Below are positions 12,148 through 24,979 of a DNA stretch of 64,000 bases, one piece after another. The position numbers and the translations under genes were made by a program. Position 1 is the stretch's first letter; every line of letters starts with the position of its first letter. Where the stretch lies: NCBI RefSeq assembly GCF_016808095.1, contig NC_068970.1, positions 37,234,630 to 37,298,629 of the forward strand, given 5' to 3'. A model generated the notes under the pieces. The model worked only from the letters and a program-made list of their open reading frames with translations, had not been told where the DNA came from and did no database searches. Source of the stretch: Vigna angularis (Eukaryota > Streptophyta > Magnoliopsida > Fabales > Fabaceae).

Positions 12148-12307
12148 TGTTAGAAATATTATATCTTTTATCTTTTAGTTAGTTTGTTATTATTTATTAT
12201 TTGTATTTTGGGCTTAGCCCATATTTTTTCAATTATAAATAGAAAACCCTATGTGTGTTTAACACAAGAGAGATTAATTCCATATATAATTTTCACTATA
12301 TTTAACA
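12148..12307 (+). repeat. 3' LTR of the small LTR element
   Basis: By eye it is identical to 10864-11023 over all 160 bp, and it is preceded by the purine tract GAGGGGGAG. Confidence 0.93.
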
Positions 12308-15300
12308 ATTATATATGTATAAAAAATAAGAAAAAAGATTGGATTTGTTACGAGATACGTGTTCACGAGACATGTGATAATTAAAATTATGAGAAAAAGA
12401 AAGTTTCTTTCTTTAACCCAATCATGCCTAACTTTTCTTTGCTTTAGATAGTGTTTCAAAGGTGAATGTGGAGTATGGTGAAAAATCTGACTTTAGCTTA
12501 TTGCATGGTATTATGAAAGCAAAGGGAATGCATGGAGACATTATGAGAGCAAAGGAAAAAGGACTATTTTTGTTCTCGCCATAAAAGATAGTATAAAATG
12601 TGGAGGTTGGATAAAATTTTATTTGAATCTCACTACTAGACATTTATTAGGTTAATCCGTGGTTAGACTTGTACCGACTTGTATCCAAACTCTTGATCGC
12701 CAAAAAGTAAAGAAGTTTACCTAAAAAAATTCTAACGCTTAAATCAATTTGTGAGTAAATAATAATTATAAGATGAGATGTACTCATTGTAATATCATTT
12801 TAAGATTTTGTGAGTATATTAGTATAACAACAAATAATATAATCTAAAGATATAACAAGAAATTAACATATATAATAATAAGAGATTTATTATAATATGA
12901 ATTATGTTTATATTATCATAAATATTATTTTTGTTTATTTTAGAGATATTAATGTTTCAAAGTAATCTCACACTCAAGATCTCGTATTTATCGGACCATT
13001 TTGAGTAATAAAAATACTTTTTGAACTACATACTAACGAAAACAAGTGAGTTTTCCTTTTCTATAATATGAAACCATGCATTTTCATATGTATACGTCTA
13101 TATCACACAAGGACTCTATCTCTCCTTTTCATTTTGGCTTTTCAGGAGTAGCACAACATTTAATTTGGGGGCATGATTAGAACTAAATATAGAAATGTTG
13201 GATTAACAAGTCAATCAAATTAACAAGACTCCATTACGTAGCCACGTTTTATCACCAGATTATGAGGTTATCAACAATGAGTGATAACTTTATTACATGT
13301 AGCCCTGCTCCTACTCACAATCTTCTATTGATATTATCTCATTTATTTATTTATTTGCTATATTCATCTTCTGGATAGGATTTTAATCTGGCAATAAAGG
13401 GAAAATGACATTGGCTAGGGTGTATGAACCTTTCGCAACTATTAATAGCAGGACGTGAATGGAAGTAGCAATTTTGTGCATGAATTTCGTGTACAGTGTG
13501 CAATTGTTGTAGCAATTTGAGCATGATAGGAGAAAAAGCTAGAAGAATGGTCCCTCCTAGCTAGTAGGCACTGAAAATTAAATGGTCCATCACTAAAATA
13601 AAGAAAAAGCAAGAATGCTATGATAAATTTGGCTACGGGGTCCTGTCAAAGTTGCGACGGTAAATACCCTTATACCATACCAAATTGGTCCTGAAATAAT
13701 GTAAGACTTTGATAGCTACATGTCAATGACGTAGTTTTTAATGTGCGTAATTATTCTATAAATTAAAAAAAAAAATTTGGGTTAAATGAAAAATATATAT
13801 TTTACAAATATTATAAAAGTTATATATATATATATGGTAAAACACATTAATTTTTCATTTATTTAAAATATTTAGTATTTCTAAAGTTTAAAATTACTGA
13901 TTTTTCTCTTGATTTTTGAGATTGAGTGTATTTTTTATTATTAGAGTACATAAATTAGAAGGTGACAGAGTATATGACAATAAGAGACAATATGAATTGC
14001 ATATCAGAATATAAGTTCAAAATAAATATAAAAGTTTAATCTTTTTGTTTCTTTTGCGATTGTGAGAAACTTTATGCATTACATTTTGAAAAATTAATTT
14101 ATAACATAAAGTAATATATTTTTCTGGGAGAATAAAATAATTTTAATTAATAAAATATTTATGGCTGTTTATAATCTGTGTAAAAAAATTTGTTAAAGTT
14201 TGAATATTTATAGAGACTGTACTTGTGTTTGAATATGTAGAAAAAGCGTTGTGGGAATGAGGTTGGTTAAAGTTTATCATGTTCCACTCATGAGTTGGGC
14301 CTTTGCTTTATCATGTTCCACTCTCGGCTCATTCCCATAATGGGAACCCAAACCAGTATGAAATATCTAAGATGGGCCACAAACCCATAATCTTTCAAAT
14401 CTATATTCTAACCCTAAAAAACTAGGTCCCCTTTTTGGTGTTCTTTCTATTTTTTAATTTATTATTATTTATTCTAGACGTAATTTTTTTGTTAATATTA
14501 ATAGATATTGCATTACCATTTAAAACTAAAATTTAATGATATATTTTATTTAGATTTAAACGTTAAGAATCTCCAAAATAATACTTTATTTCAGTTTTTA
14601 ATACTATAAGTTATGATATTACATTTTTAACAAGAAGTTTTTTTACTAACATTAGTCTAAAATTCAAAGTTGAACCATTTGGTTTTAATTAGTACTTTTT
14701 ATCGATTCAATAATAGGTATAGTTTTACAAATAATAACCATCAATACCATGTTTCCCCTTAGTTTAGATTCAATGAATTTTATTATTATTATTATTGGAG
14801 GATTGCTGTATTATACAATACAATGATAGACTTGAAGAGAGAAAGCAAACAGTGAGGTTGACAAATTGGTTAAGATGAAAAGATATAGAAAAAGCATAAC
14901 CATATCAAGGTATTTTTAGCCGAGGGCGGATCTTCTCGCAGGCTAGAAGATTTTGTGGTCTTTCTAAACTTTAAAATTATATATATTTATTGAGAATTTA
15001 TGTGAAACTTTAAAATTATATATATATATATTGAGAATTTATGTGAATTAAATTAGGTAAATTTTTATTTTTTTATAAAATATATTGATTCATATTAATA
15101 AATAATAAAACATAAAATTAAATATAATAAAGAATAAAAATATTTATTAAGATATTTTCTTCTTCTTTTTTTCTCTTGATTTACTTCTCTTTTTTTTTTA
15201 CTTTTCACTCTTTGTTACGTTTTCTTATTTATGAAAAAAAAAACCTTAAACATAACTATTTAATGTTCTCACTTCATATTTGATATTTTTTTATGGATAA

Positions 15301-15350
15301 TGATACCTTGAGATCTAAAAATGACAAACTTTTGACACCAGACACGTGTT
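12308..15350. other. AT-rich intergenic DNA, no gene recognised
   Basis: Starts with the right target duplication ATTAT of the preceding element. The rest is AT-rich with short TA runs (13823-13835, 15018-15031) and one short local repeat: TTTAAAATTATATATAT...TTGAGAATTTATGTGAA occurs twice at about 14970-15050. No protein family is recognised. Confidence 0.4.
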
Positions 15351-16100
15351 ACACTGTCATTGGACCGGGTGAAATTTTTTAATAAAAGAGAAAATGAGGT
15401 GAAAATTGAATGAAGTAGATGGTTTTTGGTTTCGTGGGTCCCATCTGGTGGTTTTCAAAAAAAAGAGAAAGGTAGTCATCTCACTTAGAATCCTTTTCAC
15501 TCTCGTCCAGAAGCATTTTCGTCTTCCTCCTCCGTCACACTCACCCACAACCACCGTCGTCGCCATTGAGGGAGTTCGGAGTTGGTCGGAGGCACGCCGT
15601 TCATCGCAACCGTCGTTTGTCGTTACGTGCTTACGAACCTAGAAAAGGTCATTGGAGGTCAGGTTTTGAAGGGTTTTTTCGTCGCTAATGGGTAGCTTTT
15701 GTTCGATGGGTTTAATTTTTATTTTTATTTTTTGGGCAATTAGGTTTTGTATTATTATTTTGTTGTTTGTCATGGTAAAGTTGAATGTTGTTTGAAGTTT
15801 TTGTTGAACATTTCGTCCTGCATGTGCTTTATTGGTTGAAAGTTTGATTTTTTTTATTTGTGGTAGTATTTGGGTTATTTGGACTTAGGTTTTGTATTAC
15901 ATTTCTTTGGACAGTGATGGATTGCATTAAAGAAGAAGGTCATAAGAATGTAAGTAAATGTGATGTATTGAAAAGTGTTGGGACTGTTCAACAAACCTCT
16001 TAATTGTGTATATATTTGTCATGCAGGTATCTCTTGAATGAACAAAGGGAAACATATCAACCAAAAATATCTACATATATATTTTTTGGTTTTTCAAATC

Positions 16101-16940
16101 ATGGCTGCATCATCCAGTGCAGGACCGTCAACAATTTTGTGGAAGTTTGGGACCATCCACCTAACAAATTTGGTAAGCATGTTGTTGTCATATAAATTTT
16201 TTTTCCATGTATGTTATTTTAATTTTGCTGCGTACTTCTGCAGGATTTTGGGTATGTTGAATTGCTGCTGCTTTTGAAAATGAATTAGGATCTACGTGGT
16301 CGTTGGTGGACAACAATGGTCACACACATGTGATCACTTTCAATCCTAGAATAACGAATGGATTGTGTGCAATGAAAAACATATACCCTGAAAGACTTGA
16401 TGATGCCCACATAACCTTCCAATATTTGGGTGACAACAATTTCCAAATAATAACTTATTTTGGTCCTTGCTCCCGTAAGAGTAGGGAATCTTTCATTTAT
16501 CGTTCTACTACAGATCCTGAGACGTCGTTGTTTGTTGTCAAATTGCCTAAATCACAATGTCAAGAAGTCATTTGGTACGTCTACAATAGTTTTAATTTTG
16601 CCCATTAATTGTCAAAAAAATTTTAACATCACAATGTCATTGACTTCATATTACTTCTTGCATAGGACTTGCAAAGTACATTTGGGAATTTAATCAGGAA
16701 CAAAGGGTTCACAGAGGTTATGATCCTTGGTTATAAGGATGACATCATGTGCAAGTTTTAGTTTCAGAGACTAGGAATTCAATAAAGTTTGGAAAATGAT
16801 GGAAGAAATTTTGCACCCAATATGGTTTGAAGGAAGGACACATTCTGGTCTTCGAGGTTGAGAACCATTGGAATGATATTATAGTTGAAGTTCACATTAA
16901 TGGATGTCATTGTAATGTTATACATTCAATATCAGTGTGA
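16101..16940 (+). pseudogene. Broken B3-domain transcription-factor-like gene
   Basis: A spliced-gene layout is suggested. The first exon starts at 16101 (MAASSSAGPSTILWKFGTIH) with a GGTAAGCATG donor. A second exon after CTTCTGCAG carries STWSLVDNNGHTHVITFNPR and more, with a donor (GGTACGTC) near 16573. A third exon follows the acceptor TTGCATAG near 16664. The last exon ends with WKKFCTQYGLKEGHILVFEV, the Trp...Leu-x-x-Gly-(Asp/His)...Phe-Glu signature at the end of a plant B3 DNA-binding domain, and stops at 16940. A frame change near 16280 and an in-frame stop near 16760 break the frame. B3 proteins bind DNA in the nucleus; this copy is probably dead. The GC-rich leader at 15480-15640 could be its 5' untranslated region. 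Confidence 0.5.
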
Positions 16941-16962
16941 ACCACAAAGGACATCATCAATT

Positions 16963-17500
16963 CACTAGTGCAGTCAAGGGAAACAACAACGGTTATTTTC
17001 TCCCATAGACAGCGGTTCCGGAACTAAGGCATATACAGGCGAGGCAAAAAGTCTACCCTTTTATGCCTCAGTTCACAACCGAGGCAAAAAGGAGTAGGAT
17101 TTTGCCTCAGTTCAATGGTAACCGAAGCAATAGTGCTTTTGGTTTCTTTTTCAGGACTTTACGTCTCGGTTCCTTCATAACCGAGGCAGTATCTTCCACC
17201 TCCCCTAATGGACTCCACTACCATGGACCTTCCCTTCATGAGCATTCCATCAAACAGGTTCTGCGCGGGGGTGTCCATCGCGCTGGGGGAGAACGGGATG
17301 AGGAGAAAGGGCAGCAGAGGGAAGCACCAGTCGTAGAGAAAGAGTAGAGGAGGCTGCCGCGGAAGTGAGTGGCATCGTCGGTGCCGCCAGGGGCCTTGAT
17401 GTAGACATCCCAGAAGATCTTCTTGTGATCAGAGACGACCTGGAGGACTAGAGAGGGCTAGCTGTAGCGGCAGCGATAGGGGTTGAGGTCTACAAAAACA
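16963..17500 (+). mobile_element. CACTA-like terminus carrying a captured gene fragment
   Basis: CACTAGTGCAGT at 16963 is a CACTA-type end. Within the next 230 bp lie inverted and direct copies of TGCCTCAGTT / AACCGAGGCAA (17061, 17083, 17105, 17165-17190), the subterminal repeat array expected for transposase binding. An ALP1-like gene fragment follows in reverse orientation. The other terminus is not recognised, so the right limit is only the end of the captured piece. It lies 22 bp past the stop codon of the B3 pseudogene, so it may have landed in that gene's 3' region. Confidence 0.6.
17190..17492 (-). pseudogene. Fragment of ALP1-like / PIF-Harbinger-type DDE nuclease gene
   Basis: The minus strand reads VVSDHKKIFWDVYIKAPGGT, followed by DDATHFRGSLLY, then after a frame change GDWCFPLLPFLLIPFSPS, AQNLFDGMLMKGRS and the start of the next helix. 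These are blocks of the DDE_Tnp_4 domain found in PIF/Harbinger transposases and in their domesticated plant relatives of the ANTAGONIST OF LIKE HETEROCHROMATIN PROTEIN 1 type. The segment between HFRGSLLY and GDWC is shortened and an internal stop is present, so this is a non-coding relic. Its GC content is well above its surroundings, as expected for a captured exon. It is embedded beside CACTA subterminal repeats, not Harbinger ends. Confidence 0.72.
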
Positions 17501-18347
17501 TAATAATTCTCTCTTAAGTAAACCAAGTGAGCGGTCTCCTAATAATTACAAAGAAAATTAACATTCAAGAAACTAAAGAAATCAAATACTCTCCAAATCT
17601 ATGTGGGATCAATCTAATATTCAAAGGTGTTTTTCAAAATTGTTTTTCTCTCTCCTTATACATGTGCAACCCTAAATCTTTTGTGGGCCCCATCCAATCT
17701 TTAAAAAGGTTATTTTCCCTCTTTTCAAGCACGTGTAGCCCTCTATGTGGTCTCCTTTTTCTAAGATGCTATATTTTTCACTTCAAGAGTGTCTTTTTAG
17801 CAAAAGAAGGGTGGGGTGAGTACACTTAGTTGGGCTAATCATTTCATTATTCTAGGAAGTGACAACTTCCAAAAGAGGAGGTGTCATTAGCAAACCTACT
17901 AAGTAAACACACCAAGTTATAAACAATCATAAAGAGAAATGGTAAATAAACTCAAAGAAGATGAGAGAGAGGTCTCCTTTTAGTTATGCTTTTGGTGATT
18001 CTCCTAAGAAGAGTCTCTCCAGCCTCATGAGGAGTCATTGACTCATCCAAGAGTTTGTCTATATGTTGTAAAATTTTTCACATAGTGTTATTCTCTAGTT
18101 ATCATTAGATAACAATTTTCGTTTTTCTCTGACCTTTTTGTTTCCACATTATATTCTTGTATTGATTGCTTTTGCCTTATTTCTCCATTAGTAGGGTAAT
18201 TCTCGAAGGTAAAGACATTGGTGTTTTTAGTGACACATTTTCCTATCAAAGTGATATCAAAGCTTATTATGATTTGATATGATATTTTCAGTATGCTCTG
18301 TGGTTGCAACTTTATTTGATCTTCCACACCAAAAAAGATGAATTTCT
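17493..18347. other. Non-coding DNA between two CACTA ends
   Basis: No family resemblance was found in the short open frames (the longest, at 17527-17829, is 100 codons and low in coding character). The last three bases, TCT (18345-18347), form the left target duplication of the large CACTA element. Confidence 0.4.
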
Positions 18348-18429
18348 CACTACAAGAAAAAGTGAAAATTGTTGGTGGAATATTACCGAGGGCACTTGGG
18401 CCCTCGGTAATTCCATGACAAATTTAGTT

Positions 18430-21400
18430 ACCGAGGGATATGCGATCGTCTATAAGTTTCTCGATATTTAATCCCTAAAGCTTGAGTTTCTCTCCCACAA
18501 CTTTCATTCTTCGAAATAGAAAACCCTATTTCGGTGCTTCGAACCAGAGAACAGGAGCTTGAGGTGATTAGCGTTCTAGGCTCGTCTTTCAATCACGGAC
18601 ACCCTCTCCTTTATTCACCCAACCATTCACAGAACTTCCATTGGTTGCGCTTCGTTTGGGTTTGAACGATCTCCTTCTTCAATTTAGGGTTCCCAATTTG
18701 CAAACGTAGAGCGTCTCTATTATTGGTATTAGGGTTCCTTCAAGAGGATAGCTTGGTGGGTCGTGGAGGGTTCATGGTTCGTGGATTGTTGGTGAGTTAA
18801 GCACGGTGTAGGGTTGGTGCGTTGTTGGGCTTCGAACATTAAGTCCTCTTCTTCTGCCGTATTCTTCTGTCTAAAGTACCAGGTTAGTTAATTCTGTGAT
18901 TGTCAGTATTATGAATGTTGTGGGCCGCTGATTATTTTAGTTCTTTGGTTCTGATTTTGCTTTGAACATTTGAATCTTTGTTTATCCTTTTGTAAGACCC
19001 GACAAAATTGTATAGATTGTGCTATCTATTCTAGTTGATAGTGATAAAAAGGGAAAGTTGTGTTGATTAGGGGCTGATGATAATAATGTTAAATTTTGTT
19101 CCTGTGATTAAATTATGTTCCTGTGATAATGATGTAGTTTATCTTTTTGTTATGAGTTGCATATTAGCTCGTGAAGATACTTGGGGTGAACTTTATATAC
19201 TCGTTATTATATGTTGTCCAAATTTAAGGAAACATTACTTTTTCTTACTGCACATGTGTGACCTTGCTTGATAATTATAAGCCTGTAAAACTGATTAGAA
19301 AATGATTGTTTTAGGGGAAGTGTTGCATGTTATTGGTTGTCAAGACCTTTAATATGAGATTTTGCTGTCGAGTTTTCATATCTTTGCAAGCTTATTCAAA
19401 AAGACAGTTTCACAATTTAACAGAGTTGTTTAAGTCTTTGATCTATTGACCAATACAACAACCTCTTTGCTTGTCATAAATATGAATGTAGTTCTTCCCC
19501 TTACGCATCTGGCAAAAATAGAGTGAAATCACAAACAAGGTCATGGTGACCCTCAAAAATCTTTTCAACCTAGGAAAGTCGAACATACATATATGATTAA
19601 GTGAATGAGAAAGAAAAGGAAATCAACAAAAGAAATAATTTGTTGACAATCATAAAAGAGGATCCTAGTCTACAATCAAAGCATTTCTTAAAAAGTTGTC
19701 ATGTGTATATGTTATGTTCACGTACACAAGCACCTTATAAGTTTAATTAATAGTAGTCTCCTTCTTCGACACCCATTTTTCGTCCCCTTATCTAGAATCA
19801 AACAAATACTTCTTAATTTACTTTATTCAAGCAAATATTTTCCTTGTTAAAGTAGTGGTTTTCTCCATTCTCGTTTCTCTTGTATGTACTTCATATGAAA
19901 ACAAGTCCCTTTCAGCCAAGAGTCACAAAAAGAGAATTATTAAGTACTATCCTTAAAACCCCTTATATCATCTACCTAAGTAATTCATATATATGTACCT
20001 TCAAACGCTCAATTCCACTTCCCTCTCATATATTTAGTCTTTAATTAATCAGATATAACACAACATTTTGTTCTCTTCATTCACCACCACCCTCACTTAT
20101 ATGTTGTTTAGTCACATAAGTTTTGATGTTTTATGAATGGCCGAATTACTGTGGTAATTGATGATAATGCATTGTGAATCATTAAGTATTAATAGACCTA
20201 CATATGTATCATGAAATGGGGATTTTAGTTGTGTAGTTGGTGGCTGGAATATAACTGAAGGAATGCTTTCATTAGGTAGGTGTATGGCCAATTTCGATTT
20301 AAACTTTGACATGGTATGGACTCTGTGTGTTGTTAGGCTTGCTTTAAAAGTCCCAAAATATTATGATAGATATTTATTTTTATAACTTAGGTAGTAGAAG
20401 TTTGTTGATATATGATAGTAGTGAGGTGTTTAAGTGTTAAGTGTATGAGTCTAGTATTTTATTTGGTTGGTTAGATTATCATAGAATGTACAGGTACTTT
20501 TATTAAGTCATTATACATATCAATTACATTATATATACTTTTATTAAGTTACCTAATGTTGTCTCCTTAGACATGGAATTTAACAGACAGCAGTTACCCT
20601 ATGTTACCATGTAGGTGCAACAACTCCTTGTGATGGATTAAAAGGGTGATACAGTTTTTGGGTTTGGGGTGTTTCTCTTTTCCACCATTTTCTAAAAATG
20701 CATGCTTTTCAAACTTTAATGTCTATGGTAGGGGCCAAACAATTAGATCATGGTTGAAGTAAGTAGTATTTGGTTCTTACAATGGATGGAGAGATAGGTA
20801 GATGGACTGGCATACATATTGCACTCTGAATTGTTAAATGAGTAAACCACATTTGCATTTTACCACCCAAAAAAAGATGTGCATTAATTAGTCTTGCATT
20901 GCTGTTTAGTAGAAATTTGGTAAGCAAACCATAGCTCATTTACAAACACTCACTCTCATTTCCACTCACTTAGACTCACCTAAATTACACCTAATATACC
21001 AAATAACCCCATTTTCACCCTCATCTTCTTTCCTCTGTTGCACCCAAATGTTTACCATCTTCATTTTTTTTCTCTCTCAATATTCTAACTTCGTTTCATA
21101 ATTTTTATATATCTTCAAGTTTAAAGGAAAAAAAATTAGAGTTTGAATTTTATGTGTTTAGAAAGATTCTGTTTTTGTTTTATCATTTCTGGTTCTTATA
21201 CTTTTCTGTGTTTTCTTTTTTAATGAAAATTAAATTAATATAGTTTATTGATAAGAAATTTGTTACATATTTATATAATCAGACAGATAAGAACTAACTA
21301 ATTGAATAAATTAATCTCCAATATCCTAAGATATTTTTATTCGGAATTTGTTTTCTTATTAATGATCACGTGCAAACTTTCATACCTTTTAACAATTAAC

Positions 21401-22207
21401 AAAAGTTTATGTACTTTATAAGAGATTTCAATGTAATATGATTAAAATAAGTAATAAGTTTCCTAATGAACCTACAAAAATATACATATCTGACAAGAAA
21501 TATGCTTGTGAGGAACTTTTGGTTAATTATACTTGAGGAATCTCATGGTACTTATTGTGTTGTCAACCTTAACTCTAATTTCCTTTTTCATTATTGTTCA
21601 TTGTAGGTAGTCAGTGCACTTGCTTATTACGTCAGTATCTTCACACTCTCTACCTTGAAAGGGCACACTAAATGTAAGTTATTATGGCCCATGCTTTATT
21701 CTTATGATCTTATATATAGAACTGATGTATATTTTTCGTGGTTCATTTTTATTGATTGGAGCATAAGTGATACAAGATGGTGTCCACTATCTTACGATGA
21801 AATGACAAGGAAAATTTTGTTTTAATTTATGGTTACATTGATGATGTTAAGAAAATGCTTTAGGAAATTATCATAAAAATATACTTTAGTTTATGTGATA
21901 AATGCTTTTTATATACAATGATATTATCATAAAAATTAAAATTAAAATATACCTTGTCTATATTTATGATAAAGAACCTTCATTATTTACATGTTTTTAG
22001 TGTTTTTGTTATGTTCTTGGAAGTAGATATTCAATTCTTTCTTCATTATGTATGTGTATAATAGAAAAGTGATGTGTGGTGTGAATAATCAATCTGGTTT
22101 GAGGTTTGATTCAGTAATAGGATAGTTCTAGTGGCATTAACGTAGTTACATGTAAAATGAGTGGTACATGCGTTGGTCTTAAACGCCATGTTTGCTTATT
22201 TTTCTCT
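18430..22207 (+). other. Left interior of the large CACTA element, no surviving gene
   Basis: The first 450 bp after the subterminal repeats look like a transcribed leader (GAAAACCCTATTTCGG, then CT-rich DNA and TTAGGGTT phrases), followed by an intron-like AT-rich stretch. I see no transposase exon between 19000 and 22207, although the catalytic part of TNP2 would normally lie in this direction. It was probably deleted. Confidence 0.4.
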
Positions 22208-23194
22208 CACTACAAAAAAGTAGGGCATTACCGAAGGCCAAAAGCCCTCGGTAAAAGCCACAGGCCGTCGATAATGGGTGTTTACCGAAGGCTTATCGAC
22301 GGCCAAAAATCCTTCGGTAAATCCCTTGTCGCTAACAATTACCGAGGGCTTTCGCCCTTCGGTAATTACCGAGGGCCAAAAGCCTTCGGTAATTACCGAA
22401 GGGCAAAAGCCTTCGGTAAATTGCAGAGCAGCTTTCACGAAATGGCATTTCTTGTGCAATCCAAACCTGTATATCAAATTCCAATTACAAACAGACCTGC
22501 CTATAAGTTTTCAAGCACATACAAACATGCATAATGTGCATCTCAAAGATGCAATCAATTATCAGGAATATATTGAACATCAATTAATACATTGAACATC
22601 CATTATTATGAAGCTAATTGGTAAAATATGAAACAGAGAAAAAAGAGAAGTGAGAGCACTGACATGACAGAGATTGGTTTGTAATGTGTAAGTATTTGTT
22701 GACAAAAACGAAGCAACAGAGAAGAGAAAAGGTGCGCAGTGTGTGTAAGAAAGAAGAGGGAGGCTTATCTGTTGGACTTGGACATAAATAATATAAGATA
22801 CATTTATAAATATTTAAAGGAAGCAAAAAAGAATAACAAAAAAACAGGTGTTGGTGGCTGAGAACGAGAGAGAGGTCAGAGGTTCCTCTTCTCAAATCAA
22901 CATACTCTGTCCATAATACCACATCGTTAGTGATTATTTTAAAAAAATCTTAATTTAACATAATTTTAGCACTCATGAGCTGACCAGGAAAATGATATAT
23001 TTTTTCATAATTCTCTCTTCTCATTTTCTATTTCTAATTTTTGGTGTTTCAGTGAAGTTTATGCTTACCCTCCACCAGGTATTACTCTCCCTCTCCAAAT
23101 CCCTTTTCTTTATTTTCTTCCTCTTGTCTTTATTTTTCTTGAACCAACCTTTTTTTATTGGTTGTTTTGAAGGGATCAATATAATGGTTCAAAC

Positions 23195-23620
23195 ATGCTA
23201 ATGGTGTATGCTCCTACAGCTATTCTAAAGTGCCATTTATACCAAGATTCAGCTTCTGCTCAACAGACATACCCATCAAAGATCAATAACAATGTTAATT
23301 TGGTGAATTGCAAGATGAATAACAATGTTAACAAGGAGGAGGCACTGGTAAAGATGGTGACTCTCCCTCATGGTTTGGACCATCAGGATGACAGAAGCGA
23401 TGTGGCCAAACTTTTTGTTTCAATGAAAACCATCATGCCTGCTCTGCTTCCAAAGCTCATACAACACATTGATGCCTCCAATGTTGGGAACAAGATAACA
23501 TATATAAGGGGACTGTTTTCTTATTTCATAAAGCATTGTCTTAACAACAACTGTTGCTTTTTATTCACCCCTGCAACTTCATCCGGAGAAGAACAAACCA
23601 TGCAATTTAGAAGAAAGTGA
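23195..23620 (+). pseudogene. Captured UDP-glycosyltransferase (UGT83A1-like) N-terminal fragment
   Basis: The 141-codon frame contains EEALVKMVTLPHGLDHQDDR, then SDVAKLFVSMKTIMPALLPK and LIQHIDASNVGNKIT. This is the acceptor-side N-terminal region (roughly residues 50-120) of plant family-1 UDP-glycosyltransferases of the UGT83A1 group, which typically have a LPDGLxxEDDRSD phrase and a following ALLPKLI helix. Such enzymes glucosylate small molecules in the cytosol. The first beta strand with its catalytic His and the C-terminal sugar-donor PSPG box are both absent, and the reading frame ends in unrelated sequence, so no active enzyme can result. Its place between paired CACTA ends shows capture by the transposon. 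A transcript could still influence the parent gene through small RNA; that is speculation. Confidence 0.75.
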
Positions 23621-24979
23621 TATCTATTATGCTTGATTGGTCAGAAATATGTGTCTTATAGGCAAAGATGGCTAGAATAAATACTAATGATCCTAATTAC
23701 AAAATATAAATAAGTAAAAGAAAAAAGAGAATCAAATTGGACTAAAATAAAATGATCATTATCTTAACTACATAAATCTTATAGAATAAAGATAATAAAA
23801 TCATATTAGATTTGAATACTCTTGTTTTCATCTTAACTACTTAATTATCCTAGAATCCTTACTTTAAATTAAAATTTCATAAGAAGTACATATAGAGTTG
23901 TCAACACAGGTCATATGCTTCAAATTATTGACTTGTATGTTAAACCTTTGAATGGTTTCAGCCACATCCTTTTTAGACACCACACTTCCTGAAATTAACA
24001 CATTGACAGATTGCATAATTAATCAAGGAAACACTTTTTAAAATTCTCTTAAATATTAAAATTGCTGCATTTTATTTGCCACTCGTTGAGAAATTTATTT
24101 TTTCCCTTACAAGATGGATAGAAATTCCCAGCACATAAAATTCAGATATAGGAGAATAGTGCAACGTTTAAGTTTAGAAGGAAGATTAAAGAGGAATATG
24201 TATATAATTTAAGAGAAAGATTTTCTCGGAAAATAAATGGAGATATAGGGGAAACCTTCGAGGTTTAACTCCTAAGAAGGTAGATTTGTAAGAAATATAT
24301 AAAAAACTTAAGACCAAGACACCCCAAAAAGATGCAGATGTTCCAGTACAGTCATACTAACATATTGCTCAGTGCCCCAGAAATTTGAAATCATTACCTT
24401 CATGTATCATAACAAATAAACAAAAACTAATGTCGGATAGAAGGAATACCCAAGACCCTATGCTCATAAAAAAACACAGAAGATGTTGATCCAAAAAGAG
24501 ATTACTACTTTGAAGAGCAGAATTAAATTTCATCCTTTTCAAGGACTATAAACTTACACTTGTCCAAAAATGAATCAAATCAACCTCATATCTTGTAATA
24601 TAAATCTATCAAGAGGTCGTGTTAGAACCATTCATACAAAAAGAAATTTTTATTAATTCAGTAGATGGTTTTAAAAGGAAGCTAATTAACTTTGGGTAAA
24701 AATATAAATGAAATTAGTGAACACAATACTAAGCAGCCATCAGAGATTTTATATTAAAACCAGAAACCAAATTTTGTTGTCAATTTTAGCTGTCTCAATG
24801 CGGAATCAACTAAGAGACATAACAATTACAGTCAAAATAATAATGGCATTCAGTACACTTAGACGTCTAGAGTATTCAACCTACCATTGAGCAACCATTC
24901 AGACTTGTTATTAGTACTAATTTAAACTTCTCACTGGCATGCCAGTGCCTTGCCCCTTATTCCAATTACAAACCAATCT

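Larger units (their letters stand above)
10864..12307 (+). mobile_element. Small non-autonomous LTR retrotransposon (TRIM/SMART-like), young insertion
   Basis: Two direct repeats of 160 bp (10864-11023 and 12148-12307) appear identical base for base, start with TGTTAG and end with TTTAACA. The pair is flanked by a perfect 5-bp duplication, ATTAT (10859-10863 and 12308-12312). The bases after the left repeat, TGGTATCAGAGC, are a classic primer-binding site for initiator methionine tRNA. The bases before the right repeat, TTGAGGGGGAG, are a polypurine tract. The 1124-bp interior has no gag or pol; it is CT-rich and contains two tandem arrays. Identical LTRs mean a recent insertion. It must have moved with enzymes from an autonomous relative, probably copia-like given the primer site. 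At 1444 bp it is larger than classical TRIMs. Confidence 0.93.

Noticed and set aside
10864..12307. Cassandra-type TRIM carrying 5S rRNA
   Set aside because: The 160-bp LTR lacks a recognisable 5S gene with A and C boxes.
22157..22595. Frames of 93-125 codons on both strands with repeated Ser-Val-Ile-Thr-Glu-Gly
   Set aside because: They are translations of the CACTA subterminal repeats.
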